From: an uncultured Massilia sp.
GTDB taxonomy: Bacteria; Pseudomonadota; Gammaproteobacteria; Burkholderiales; Burkholderiaceae
DNA: 64,000 nt
Direction: 5' to 3'
Assembly (NCBI GenBank): GCA_946481275.1
Contig: CAMLMV010000025.1
Span: 1-64,000 of the forward strand
A model generated the notes under the pieces. That model saw nothing but the letters and a program-made list of their open reading frames with translations, had not been told where the DNA came from and did no database searches. The translations under genes were made by a program, and so were the position numbers. Of the stretch, positions 1-7,241 are shown in pieces (the stretch's first letter is position 1; each line of letters begins with the position of its first letter).

Positions 1-1
1 G

Positions 2-553
2 CCCTTGCCGCTTAACCTCTACTTTTGGCGCGCTCTAAAAACGGGGGGATTACCCCGGCAGTGCGGACTTGAACTGCATCCGGAGAAAACCCGGATTGTG
101 TACTGCAAGGATGTCAATCGGGCAGGAGCCTATCCATGTGTTCAGTTCACGTTCCTCGGCTATACGTTCCGGCCGCGCAAGGCGGTCGATAAGTATGGGC
201 GGGTCTACGTGAACTTCGCACCGGCCGTCAGCCGCGACGCCCTCAAGGCCATGCGGCAGACGATACGTGGGTGGCACCTCCAGCTTAAATGCGACAAGAG
301 CCTGGCCGATTTGTCGGCCATCTTCGACCCGATACTCCGAGGATGGCGACAGTATTACGGTCGATTCTACGAGTCGGCCATGTCACCTGTATGGCGGCAT
401 GTGAATGGCTACCTGACCCGCTGGATGATGCGCAAGTATAAGCACCTCGCTCGGCATAAAACCCGAGCGGGCCGCGCCCTTGGGCGACTTGCGCGTCAGT
501 TTGAAAGTGCGTTCGTGCACTGGAAATCGGGCTATGTCCCATCGGCTGGATGA
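2..553 (+). CDS. Group II intron reverse transcriptase/maturase, C-terminal fragment
   Basis: This is the C-terminal part of a group II intron-encoded protein (reverse transcriptase with maturase domain X), which assists splicing and retrohoming of its own intron. The segment around CGLELHPEKT matches reverse transcriptase block 7. It is followed by FLGYTFRPR and then the maturase-type region around GWRQYYGRFY and RWMMRKYKHL. The stop codon at 551-553 lies 3 nt before domain V, the usual layout for a bacterial intron ORF. About 20 residues before CGLEL do not look like reverse transcriptase, and the catalytic YADD block is not present. The product is therefore incomplete in this window and no start codon can be assigned. 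Confidence 0.85.
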   Translation, partial: PLPLNLYFWRALKTGGLPRQCGLELHPEKTRIVYCKDVNRAGAYPCVQFTFLGYTFRPRKAVDKYGRVYVNFAPAVSRDALKAMRQTIRGWHLQLKCDKSLADLSAIFDPILRGWRQYYGRFYESAMSPVWRHVNGYLTRWMMRKYKHLARHKTRAGRALGRLARQFESAFVHWKSGYVPSAG

Positions 554-556
554 TGG

Positions 557-630
557 GAGCCGGATGAGCTGAGAGGTTCACGTCCGGTTCTGAGAGGGGC
601 CGTGGGTGAAATTCCCACGGTCTACTCACC
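557..630 (+). ncRNA. Group II intron domains V and VI
   Basis: Positions 557-590 form the 34-nt catalytic domain V. They begin GAGCCGGATG with the AGC triad and close with CGTCCGGTTC, and the two arms pair around a GAGA-type loop. Positions 591 to about 630 form domain VI, a stem of CCGTGGG and CCCACGG around a TGAAATT loop. The intron ends near TCTACTCAC. An intact domain V/VI means the 3' splice chemistry module is preserved even though the 5' part is not visible. Confidence 0.88.
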
Positions 631-1130
631 CCTACATCGAAACACATGAAACGACCGGCTATCTCAGTCTGGTAACCGATGCCTACTCGCGTCGAATCAT
701 GGGGTATCACTTGCACGCCAATCTGCATACCGACGGCGTACTGAAGGCATGGGGCATGGCACTACGCGCCCGAAGGACCGAACACCAACTGATCCATCAC
801 TCCGACCGCGGACTGCAGTACTGCGCGGACGCTTACCAACAAGTCCACCGTCGCCACGGCGTCTTATGTTCGATGACCGACGGTTACGACTGCTACCAGA
901 ACGCCTTGGCGGAACGCGTCAACGGCATCCTTAAGACGGAGCTTTTGACCACGATGCCTCAGAACCTGGAGCAGGCAACAATCATGGTGCAGGAGGCTGT
1001 CCACATCTATAACTGCGAGCGCCCGCATACAGCGCTTCAATACAAAACGCCCGATGCAGTGCACCGGGCGTCTGTAGAAGCAAATCTACGGGGTAACGAA
1101 AAAGGCCGTTATCCTGTCAACCTATCTTAG
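631..1130 (+). pseudogene. IS3-family transposase OrfB, 3' exon interrupted by a group II intron
   Basis: This is the integrase-core (rve, DDE) half of an IS3-family OrfB transposase. Homology begins at codon 633 (YIETHETTGYLSLVTDAYSRR). The second catalytic Asp is in HHSDRGLQY and the catalytic Glu in NALAERVNG. The first Asp of the DDE triad normally lies in the preceding T/ADITY block, which is on the other side of the intron and outside the window. Splicing of a full intron would restore the frame. With only this exon visible the gene is scored as interrupted. The stop TAG at 1128-1130 lies inside the IS terminal repeat, as in many IS3 members. Confidence 0.85.
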
Positions 1131-1139
1131 GACGTGACA
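1113..1139 (+). repeat. Right terminal inverted repeat of the IS3-family element
   Basis: Read on the minus strand from 1139 the end is TGTCACGTCCTAAGATAGGT, which fits the 5'-TG...CA-3' termini of IS3 elements and follows directly on the transposase stop. The left end is outside the window, so the repeat partner and target duplication cannot be checked. The host gene that resumes at 1140 is a TetR regulator. Confidence 0.65.
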
Positions 1140-1761
1140 CGTGCGCCGCGATGAACATCGCGACGGCCGAGCGGCAATAGGATTCGATTTCGCCGTCGTC
1201 CGCGGCCCGTGCCTCATCAAAGCGTGCGATAAGCAGGAGATCGCATCCTTTGAAAAGTGCGGCAAACAAGCGGGCGGACTGGCCAGGATCGGGCACGTTC
1301 AGAACCGCCTTTGCGTGCAACTGCCGCAACAGGGCCTCGATCCGGGCGATGACATGGGCGGGCCCGGCTTTGTAATGGCGCTTGGCTAACGACGTCTGAT
1401 TCGTCTTGTCGGCCATGATCATGGCTTCGACACCGCGGACGTCCGGGCTCAACAGCGTGCGCAGCAGGGATGATCCCACTGCCATGAGCTGATCCTCGGC
1501 CGGACCGTCGACCCCTTCAGAAAGCGCGTCTGGTGCAAACCGGTGGCAGCGGGCCGCGATGGCCGCGCTGAACAGCGCCTCCTTGTTCTCGAAGTGCCGA
1601 TAGATACTCAGCTTGGATATCTTCGCCCGCTGGGCGACCTTGTCCATCGTCGTCGCTTGAAAACCCAGTTCCACAAAGAGTTCGCACGCGGCGTCGACGA
1701 TCGTTTGAGGAAGCGCCCCGTTGGCGGGCCGGCCGCGCCGGCCCTGGCTGTGTTCGGTCAC
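1117..1761 (-). CDS. TetR/AcrR family transcriptional regulator, tail rewritten by IS insertion
   Basis: This is a TetR-family repressor of 214 residues if translation begins at the GTG at 1761 (MTEHSQGRRGRPANG), which has a weak GGA 6-7 nt upstream. The N-terminal helix-turn-helix is clear (ATTMDKVAQRAKISKLSIYRHFENKEALF). The rest is an all-helical ligand/dimer domain. The last seven codons (VSRPKIG) and the stop are read from the terminal repeat of the adjacent IS3 element, so the insertion has replaced the natural C-terminus, probably by only a few residues. Divergent transcription from the thioredoxin-reductase-like gene suggests it controls that neighbour. An upstream extension to 1875 is open but lacks TetR homology. 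Confidence 0.82.
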   Translation of the reverse strand: MTEHSQGRRGRPANGALPQTIVDAACELFVELGFQATTMDKVAQRAKISKLSIYRHFENKEALFSAAIAARCHRFAPDALSEGVDGPAEDQLMAVGSSLLRTLLSPDVRGVEAMIMADKTNQTSLAKRHYKAGPAHVIARIEALLRQLHAKAVLNVPDPGQSARLFAALFKGCDLLLIARFDEARAADDGEIESYCRSAVAMFIAAHVSRPKIG

Positions 1762-1770
1762 GACAATTCC

Positions 1771-1820
1771 AGTACTTGACAGTATTTGAATTCGAGTATT
1801 ACGATACCACGCAGTACTCG
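1771..1820. promoter_or_regulatory. Divergent promoter and operator-like repeats between tetR and the flavoprotein gene
   Basis: A plus-strand promoter candidate is TTGACA (1776-1781), 18 nt, TACGAT (1800-1805). Around it lie a perfect interrupted dyad CGAGTA...TACTCG (1793-1798 and 1815-1820) and two copies of the palindrome AGTACT (1771-1776 and 1813-1818). These overlap the promoter and are the natural site for autoregulation by the TetR protein. Confidence 0.5.
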
Positions 1821-1880
1821 AAATGTGCAAGCCGATGGCCAGGTTTCTCCCCCTCATTCCACACCACGGAGGCAATCACC

Positions 1881-2774
1881 ATGAATGACGTCATCATCAT
1901 CGGCGGCAGCTTTGCCGGCCTCGCCGCCGCCCTGCAGCTCGGCCGCGCCCGCCGCAAGGTCACCATCTTCGATACCGGCCTGCCGCGCAATCGCTTCGCC
2001 GGCCACTCGCATGGCCTGCTCGGCCACGATCACAAGCCGCCGCTGGACATCCTGGCCGAGGCGCGGCAGCAACTGGCGCGTTATCCCACGGTCACGCTGG
2101 TCAATGCGCGCGTCGACAGCGTCTCCGGCGCCATCGACGATTTCTCCGTCCTCGTCGGCAATGGCGAAAGCATTGGGGCGCGCCGTCTGATCCTGAGCTA
2201 TGGCGTCGCCGACCAGATGCCCGATGTGCCGGGCTTTGCCGAAAGCTGGGGCACATCCATCGTGCCTTGCCCCTATTGCGACGGCTTTGAAGCAGCCGGA
2301 CAGCATTGGGGCCTCGTCTGGTCCGGCCCGCAGTCGCACCAATCCGCCAGGCTGTTCCGGGATTGGACCGACAGGTTGACCGTCTTCGCCGACGGTCATG
2401 AGATTCCGCCCGATATCCGGGCCGACCTGGCGCGCCGCAACATACCTGTCGTCGATGGACGGATCGTCGGGATCGCCCATCACAATGGCCATCTCGCCAC
2501 CGTCAATCTCGATACCGGCCGCAACATCGCGGTCGACATCCTGTTTGCCCATCCGCGCAACAAGCCGTCCGCAAGCCTGCATGAATCGCTGGGCCTCGCC
2601 ACGGTGGATACGCCCACCGGCATCGTCCTCAAGGTCGACGAGCGCCGCCAGACCAGCATGTCCGGTGTCTACGCTGCCGGGGACCTCGCCACGCCGTTCT
2701 TGCCCTCGGTCACCCAGGCATCGTCGCAGGGCGCGATGGCCGGTATCTTCGCCCAGCAATCGATGGTGGTTTGA
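1881..2774 (+). CDS. NAD(P)/FAD-dependent oxidoreductase, thioredoxin-reductase-like
   Basis: This is a 297-residue flavoprotein of the thioredoxin reductase fold. The FAD-binding GGSFAG lies in MNDVIIIGGSFAG at the N-terminus, a redox-active CPYC pair lies at residues 130-133 (VPCPYCDGFEA), and the FAD motif YAAGDLATP is near the C-terminus. The NADPH-domain glycine motif is weak (LVWSGPQSH), so the electron donor is uncertain. The ATG at 1881 follows GGAGG at a good distance. The protein may reduce a thioredoxin-like partner or a small disulfide, as in the short fungal/bacterial dithiol oxidase relatives. No partner gene is adjacent. Expression is probably governed by the divergent TetR protein. 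Confidence 0.8.
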   Translation: MNDVIIIGGSFAGLAAALQLGRARRKVTIFDTGLPRNRFAGHSHGLLGHDHKPPLDILAEARQQLARYPTVTLVNARVDSVSGAIDDFSVLVGNGESIGARRLILSYGVADQMPDVPGFAESWGTSIVPCPYCDGFEAAGQHWGLVWSGPQSHQSARLFRDWTDRLTVFADGHEIPPDIRADLARRNIPVVDGRIVGIAHHNGHLATVNLDTGRNIAVDILFAHPRNKPSASLHESLGLATVDTPTGIVLKVDERRQTSMSGVYAAGDLATPFLPSVTQASSQGAMAGIFAQQSMVV

Positions 2775-2906
2775 TAGCACGGATTCCTTGTCCGGCGACG
2801 TCCCTGCCTTCGTCAATCATGGGCGTCGAGCTCTCATTGATCATCGAGTGGGAGCGAAGGTTCTGTTGGAAACTGGACTCGCCGTACCAGTCCGGACAGC
2901 GAAGCG
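2775..2906. other. Convergent intergenic gap
   Basis: This is 132 bases between the converging flavoprotein and metallopeptidase genes. No convincing gene, hairpin with T-run or repeat was seen. Confidence 0.5.
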
Positions 2907-4436
2907 TCACGGCGAGGTCGACAGCAACTTCAGCACCTCGCTCGTGCCCCTGCCGGCCTTGATCGCTTCAAGCGCCTTTTGCACGCGCGCCGCCTGGGCC
3001 GCGTTGTGCGGATCGTTCCCCAATGGCGCCAGCGCGGCCGCCGCCTTGTCGCGCCGGTTGCCGAGCAGATTGACCGAGAAATCGAAGAACGCGTATTCCC
3101 ATACGGCCGGCGCCAGGTAATGCGCGCTGTCGGCGGCATTCAGCACGTTCGCATCCGGAAAATTCGGCTTGTTGCTGAAGCTGCGCGCCAGGTAGTACAG
3201 GTTCGGGGCGTCGAGCTTGTTGGCGCGGTAGGCGGCAATGAAGAACGCGCGGGCCTGGTCCATGCGTTCGGATTTCGCCGCGCCTTCCGCTCTCTCGGAC
3301 TGGGCGAAACGCACGCGCCCCATCAGGTAATTCGCCTCGAAATCGTCGGGACGGGCGCTGTGGATCTCGGTGAGCGCAGTTTCAGCCTCGCCGAGTTCGC
3401 CAAACAGCAGCTGCGCCTTTGCCAGCTCGAGACCGTATTGCGGATCGCCGGCGAGCGCCGTTTTCTCGGCCGCGATGCCTGCAAGGAGTGCCTTGCCGTA
3501 CTCCCAGCTGGGGCAGGTCGTCAGGAGTGACGCCTTCAGCACGTGTTGCGCCGAACCCTTGGGCAGGCGCGTGATGCGGATCGACGATTCCGGATAATCG
3601 GCAAGCGGCACGTTCATGAACAACATGTTATCGTTGTAGCGTTGCAGCACGCGCTTCAGCGTATCGATCTTGATGCCGGTGGCGCTCTCCCAGCTGGCAA
3701 TGGGTTCGGCGCCGCCGCCCACCGCCGTGAAATAGGCATACAAAGCCTTGGTGCGCGCGGGATCGCTGAGCATGTAGTGCGCGAGCAGCCAGGACTGGGC
3801 GTAGAAGCGCCAGATCGTGCGCGTATCGGCATCCTTGTCGCCGTCGATGCGGAATTTGGGATCGAGGATCTTGTCGAAGCCGATCCAGTTTTCCGTGCCC
3901 AGCGTGTAGCTGCGCATGGTCGAGGATTCGCCGATCGAGATCGAGCCGCGGGCCGGATAGGCCGTGCTCAGGTACTCCGCGAAACCTTCGATGAACCAGG
4001 CCGGGTAATAGGTGCGCGCATGCTGGAACATCACATGGTGCGCATATTCGTGGAACAGCGTCGTCAGGTTTTGCTCCTGTCGGCTGTAACCCGGCGCCGT
4101 CGCGTACGCTTTGCTGCCCTCACCGCAGTGGAAATATACGCCACCCACGTTATCGGCGAAATTCGGGCGCACCACTTTCATCTGCTCGGGATCGTCGAGC
4201 AGATAGATCTGGAACTTCGCCTCCGCGGTGCCCCCGGCCCCGGTCAGCAGCATGTTCGTCAGCGTGCGGAACGCTTCGAGTTTCTGCACGTAGCTGACCG
4301 TCTTGGCTTCCGTCGTGCTGCTCGTGACGACGAAATGCTCGGATTCCGCCCGTACCCAGTTCTCGGCGGCGTGGGCCGATACGCCCAGGCAGGCGGACAG
4401 CCCCAGGACCCGCACACATGTTCCCAATAATGTCAT
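2907..4436 (-). CDS. Secreted gluzincin-type zinc metallopeptidase with C-terminal helical repeats
   Basis: This is a 509-residue exported protein. Residues 1-23 form a Sec signal peptide ending SAHA. A zinc-binding HEYAHH lies at residues 129-134, followed by WFIEGFAEY (E150/E154) about 20 residues on, the spacing of peptidase MA-like/DUF1570-type gluzincins in which the glutamate is the third zinc ligand. From about residue 300 the sequence is helical with TPR-like periodicity (AKAQLLFGELGEAETALTEI, DFEANYLMGRVRFA). The start at 4436 is preceded by GGGGATGA. Substrate and biological role are unknown. It stands alone between convergent and divergent neighbours. Confidence 0.75.
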   Translation of the reverse strand: MTLLGTCVRVLGLSACLGVSAHAAENWVRAESEHFVVTSSTTEAKTVSYVQKLEAFRTLTNMLLTGAGGTAEAKFQIYLLDDPEQMKVVRPNFADNVGGVYFHCGEGSKAYATAPGYSRQEQNLTTLFHEYAHHVMFQHARTYYPAWFIEGFAEYLSTAYPARGSISIGESSTMRSYTLGTENWIGFDKILDPKFRIDGDKDADTRTIWRFYAQSWLLAHYMLSDPARTKALYAYFTAVGGGAEPIASWESATGIKIDTLKRVLQRYNDNMLFMNVPLADYPESSIRITRLPKGSAQHVLKASLLTTCPSWEYGKALLAGIAAEKTALAGDPQYGLELAKAQLLFGELGEAETALTEIHSARPDDFEANYLMGRVRFAQSERAEGAAKSERMDQARAFFIAAYRANKLDAPNLYYLARSFSNKPNFPDANVLNAADSAHYLAPAVWEYAFFDFSVNLLGNRRDKAAAALAPLGNDPHNAAQAARVQKALEAIKAGRGTSEVLKLLSTSP

Positions 4437-4643
4437 CGTTTCATCCCCATCTATTATTACTTTTTTTGTAATTAGTTCCTGCTGTCAATACTATCGCAGC
4501 GAAGACCGTTTTTCTCGCCGAAGTTCGAAAACATGTCGGATCCTGGCGAAAAACATAAAACATCGTGGCGAACGCGGCCATTAGAATCAGGCGAAAAAGC
4601 ATCCGGTCACCAACCCGACTCAACGCTTTGACAAGGAGGAGAT
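4437..4643. other. Divergent intergenic region
   Basis: This is 207 AT-richer bases separating the metallopeptidase and esterase starts. It must hold both promoters, but no hexamer pair stands out. A short minus-strand frame here lacks a ribosome-binding site and resembles nothing known. The esterase has a strong AAGGAGGAG just before its ATG. Confidence 0.45.
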
Positions 4644-5492
4644 ATGAGACATGCAGGGGCCGCGTTAGTATTCACCACGCTCGTTGCTTGCGGAGGCGGG
4701 ACAAACGCCACATCGACACCGACACCGGCGTTGGCATCGCCACCCCCGACTCCCGTCGCCGCGCCGGCCGCGGGCTGCGGCAGCGGTTCCAAGCTGACCA
4801 CCGGCATGCATTCGCTCACCAGCGACGGTATCCAGCGCAGCTACTGGATCGAGATGCCGGCCGCCTACGACCGCAACAAGGCCTATCCCGTGATCATCGG
4901 GCTGCACTGGCGTGATGGCAGCGCCGCCGATGTCTACGGTTGGAGCGGCTTTTTCGGGCTGAAGAATTTGTACGGCGACAATGCCATCTTCGTCGCCCCG
5001 CAGGGCCTGGACAAGGGTTGGGCCAACACTGGCGATCGCGACATTCGCTTCCTGCGCGCGATGATCGGCGAGGTCCAGCAGGGCGTGTGCACCGACACCC
5101 AGCGTGTTTTCGCTACCGGCTTCAGCTTTGGCGGCATGATGTCCAACGCCATCGGATGCCAGATGGGCGACGTGGTGCGAGCGATCGTGCCCATGGCCGG
5201 TTCGCTCTGGAGCGGCTGTGCCGGTTCTTCCAACAAGGTGGCGGCGCTGTTCATCCACGCCAGGGACGACAACACGGTGCCTTACTCGGCGGGGATGGAG
5301 GCGCGCGATCTTTTCTTGAAGCGCAATAGCTGTAGTGCCACCACAGTGCCCGTGGGTAGTAACGGCTGCGTGGAGTACCAGGGCTGCGACAGCGGCAAGC
5401 CCGTGATATGGTGCGGTACCGAGACTGGCGGCCACTGGTATCCCAATTTTTCGGCGCAGGAATCCAAGGCCTTCTTCGATCGGTTCAAGTAG
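4644..5492 (+). CDS. Lipoprotein alpha/beta-hydrolase, PHB-depolymerase/feruloyl-esterase (CE1) type
   Basis: This is a 282-residue secreted esterase. A lipobox LVAC places the acylated Cys at residue 16, followed by a Pro/Thr-rich linker (TSTPTPALASPPPTPVAAP). The catalytic domain resembles the PHB depolymerase/LpqC and carbohydrate esterase 1 group. Its nucleophile Ser161 is in GFSFGG, Asp208/209 in HARDDNTVP and His264 in GGHWYP. Multiple Cys residues suggest disulfides, in keeping with export. It could act on acetylated or feruloylated polysaccharide or on polyesters; the sequence does not decide. The start is fixed by the strong AAGGAGGAG upstream. Confidence 0.8.
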   Translation: MRHAGAALVFTTLVACGGGTNATSTPTPALASPPPTPVAAPAAGCGSGSKLTTGMHSLTSDGIQRSYWIEMPAAYDRNKAYPVIIGLHWRDGSAADVYGWSGFFGLKNLYGDNAIFVAPQGLDKGWANTGDRDIRFLRAMIGEVQQGVCTDTQRVFATGFSFGGMMSNAIGCQMGDVVRAIVPMAGSLWSGCAGSSNKVAALFIHARDDNTVPYSAGMEARDLFLKRNSCSATTVPVGSNGCVEYQGCDSGKPVIWCGTETGGHWYPNFSAQESKAFFDRFK

Positions 5493-5506
5493 TCTCTGAA
5501 AAAACG

Positions 5507-5547
5507 AAAGGTCGTTGATGACGTGGAGTCCGTCATCAACGACCTTT
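5507..5547. terminator. Bidirectional rho-independent terminator
   Basis: A 16-bp perfect stem, AAAGGTCGTTGATGAC (5507-5522) and its complement (5532-5547), surrounds a 9-nt loop, with A-run before and T-run after. It lies between the convergent esterase and sugar porter genes and should stop transcription from both sides. Confidence 0.92.
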
Positions 5548-5571
5548 TTTGTTGGCGGCTATCGCGCGCCG

Positions 5572-7005
5572 TCAGCCTTCCATCTGCTCCAGTTCCTTGC
5601 CGCGCGTTTCATGCACGTAGCGCAGCACGAAGTAGACCGAGATCACCGCGGCCACGGTGTACAGGCCGTAAGCGCCCGCCAGGCCGATGCTGGCGAGCAG
5701 CATCGGGAAGGTCACCGTAATCAGGAAGTTGGACGTCCACTGGGCCGCGCCGGCGACTGCCAGGCCGGAACCGCGGATCTGGTTGGGGAACATCTCGCCC
5801 AGCATGACCCACATCACCGGACCCCAGGAGATGTTGAAGAAGATGACGTAGATATTCGCCGCGGCCAGGGCCACCACGCCCATCGTGCCGGACAGGGCCA
5901 GTTTGCCGTTGGCGTCGAGCGAGGCGCTGGCAAAGGCGAACGTCACCAGTCCGAGCGTCACCGCCATGCCGGCCGAGCCGATCCACAGCAGCGGCTTGCG
6001 GCCGATGCGGTCGATCAGGAACACCGTGACGATGCAGGCGCCGATGCTCAGGCCGCCCGACAGCACGTTGATCAGCAGCGCATCGCTTTCGGAAAAGCCC
6101 ACGGCCTGCCACAGCACCGCGCCGTAATAGAACACCACGTTGATGCCGACCAGTTGCTGGAACGTCGCCAGGCCGATGCCGACCCAGACGATCGGGCGCA
6201 GCTTGCCGGTCGCCTTGTTGACCAGGTCCGACAGCTGCGGGCGGTGGTGGTCTTCCGCCAGCGACACGTCGATCGCGTTGAATTTCGTGCGGGCCACGGC
6301 CGCGCCGTACAGGCGTTCCAGCACGGCCAGCGCCTCGTCCTTGCGCTTCTTGGCGACGAGGAAGCGCGGGCTTTCCGGGATCGTCAGCAGCAGCAGCAGG
6401 AACAGCACGGACGGGATCGCCATCATCCAGAACATCCAGCGCCATGCTTCTTGCCCCAGCCACAGCACGCCGGTCGACCCGCCGGCTGCGCGCGCCAGCA
6501 CATAGTTGCTCAGGAAGGCGCAGAACAGGCCGCTGATGATGGCGATCTGCTGGACCGTCGCCAGCCGGCCCCGGTAGCGGGCCGACGCCACCTCGGCGAT
6601 GTACGCCGGCGACATCACGCTGGCCGCGCCGACCGCGAAGCCGCCCAGCACGCGGGCGGCGATGAAGACGGCCGAGGTCGTTGCAAAGCCCGCGCCCAGC
6701 GCCGACACCAGGAACATCACGGACGAGATGATCAGGACGGTACGGCGGCCCCACAGGTCGCCCAGGCGGCCGGCGGTGAAGGCGCCGAGCGCGCAGCCCA
6801 GCAGCATCGACGCGACTTCGAATCCGAGTTCGGCGTCGGTAGAATGGAAGGCCTGCTTCAGGCCGTCGACGGTGCCGTTGATGACGCCGCTGTCAAAGCC
6901 GAACAGGAAGCCGCCGATCGTGGCGACGCAGCTGATCAGAATGATGAGGCGGGTATTTTCCGCCTCCTGGATGGTACTCGTGCTCTCGACGGCACTGGTG
7001 CTCAT
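5572..7005 (-). CDS. MFS sugar:proton symporter (sugar porter family)
   Basis: This is a 477-residue inner-membrane transporter with about 12 hydrophobic segments. It shows sugar-porter signatures: GFDSGVINGT in TM1, GRLGDLWGRR in loop 2-3, PESPRFL after TM6, QQLVGINVVFYYG in TM7 and DRIGRKPLL in loop 8-9. These place it near the XylE/GalP/glucose-proton symporters. The ATG at 7005 has AAGGAGA upstream. It is monocistronic. An upstream operator resembling the xyl-box suggests control by a LacI-type regulator sensing a pentose or related sugar, although no such regulator gene is in the window. Confidence 0.9.
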   Translation of the reverse strand: MSTSAVESTSTIQEAENTRLIILISCVATIGGFLFGFDSGVINGTVDGLKQAFHSTDAELGFEVASMLLGCALGAFTAGRLGDLWGRRTVLIISSVMFLVSALGAGFATTSAVFIAARVLGGFAVGAASVMSPAYIAEVASARYRGRLATVQQIAIISGLFCAFLSNYVLARAAGGSTGVLWLGQEAWRWMFWMMAIPSVLFLLLLLTIPESPRFLVAKKRKDEALAVLERLYGAAVARTKFNAIDVSLAEDHHRPQLSDLVNKATGKLRPIVWVGIGLATFQQLVGINVVFYYGAVLWQAVGFSESDALLINVLSGGLSIGACIVTVFLIDRIGRKPLLWIGSAGMAVTLGLVTFAFASASLDANGKLALSGTMGVVALAAANIYVIFFNISWGPVMWVMLGEMFPNQIRGSGLAVAGAAQWTSNFLITVTFPMLLASIGLAGAYGLYTVAAVISVYFVLRYVHETRGKELEQMEG

Positions 7006-7052
7006 ACAAGTCTCCTTGGTTTGTCTTGGTGTGTCAGCGTCGTCGGTGCAGG

Positions 7053-7091
7053 TTTATAACATCCTATACCATCAAACCAATAGCGCTAACA
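7053..7091 (-). promoter_or_regulatory. Sugar-porter promoter with LacI-type operator over the -35 box
   Basis: On the minus strand, TTGGTT (7080-7075), a 16-nt spacer and TATAAA (7058-7053) form a good sigma70 promoter. Immediately upstream and overlapping the -35 is TAGCGCTAACA (7081-7091) within CCAATAGCGCTAACA. This shares the 11 rightmost bases of the 14-bp xyl-box (TGGTAGCGCTAACA) known from xylan/xylose regulons controlled by LacI-type XylR in Xanthomonas. Confidence 0.65.
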
Positions 7092-7191
7092 TCTTGTCGA
7101 GTCTGTACGATTTCCGTCCTCGTGTCAATGCATTGCGAGACTCTGCATTCGCCCGCGGGCAAGGGATCGAGTAAGATGCTTGCCTTATCCT

Positions 7192-7217
7192 GCAAAGCCC
7201 TGTCTTTACAGGGCTTT
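7192..7217 (+). other. Strong stem-loop in the leader of the OsmC-YcaO gene
   Basis: CAAAGCCCTGT (7192-7202), loop CTTT, and ACAGGGCTTTG (7207-7217) form an 11-bp perfect stem ending 24 nt before the ATG at 7242. It has no T-run, so it is not a standard terminator. It could be a leader structure stabilising the mRNA or affecting initiation, or the end of an upstream small transcript. Confidence 0.6.
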
Positions 7218-7241
7218 GTGTTGAAATACTAGGAATCCCCG

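Larger units (their letters stand above)
1..630 (+). mobile_element. 3' part of a group II intron (5' end missing)
   Basis: The 3' portion of a bacterial group II intron is visible. It comprises the C-terminal coding part of the intron-encoded maturase, then domain V (557-590) and domain VI (591 to about 630). The reading frame resembles reverse transcriptase only from about position 62; the first 60 bases do not continue the expected reverse-transcriptase sequence. The intron may therefore be truncated or rearranged there, or its true 5' part may lie outside the window in another frame. The 3' boundary is placed at 629-631 because IS3 transposase homology resumes at the Tyr codon at 633. Group II introns commonly sit in other mobile DNA, as seen here. 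Confidence 0.85.

Noticed and set aside
4441..4623. Small minus-strand frame of 60 codons between two divergent genes
   Set aside because: It has no ribosome-binding site and no recognisable sequence, and it overlaps the region that must hold two promoters.
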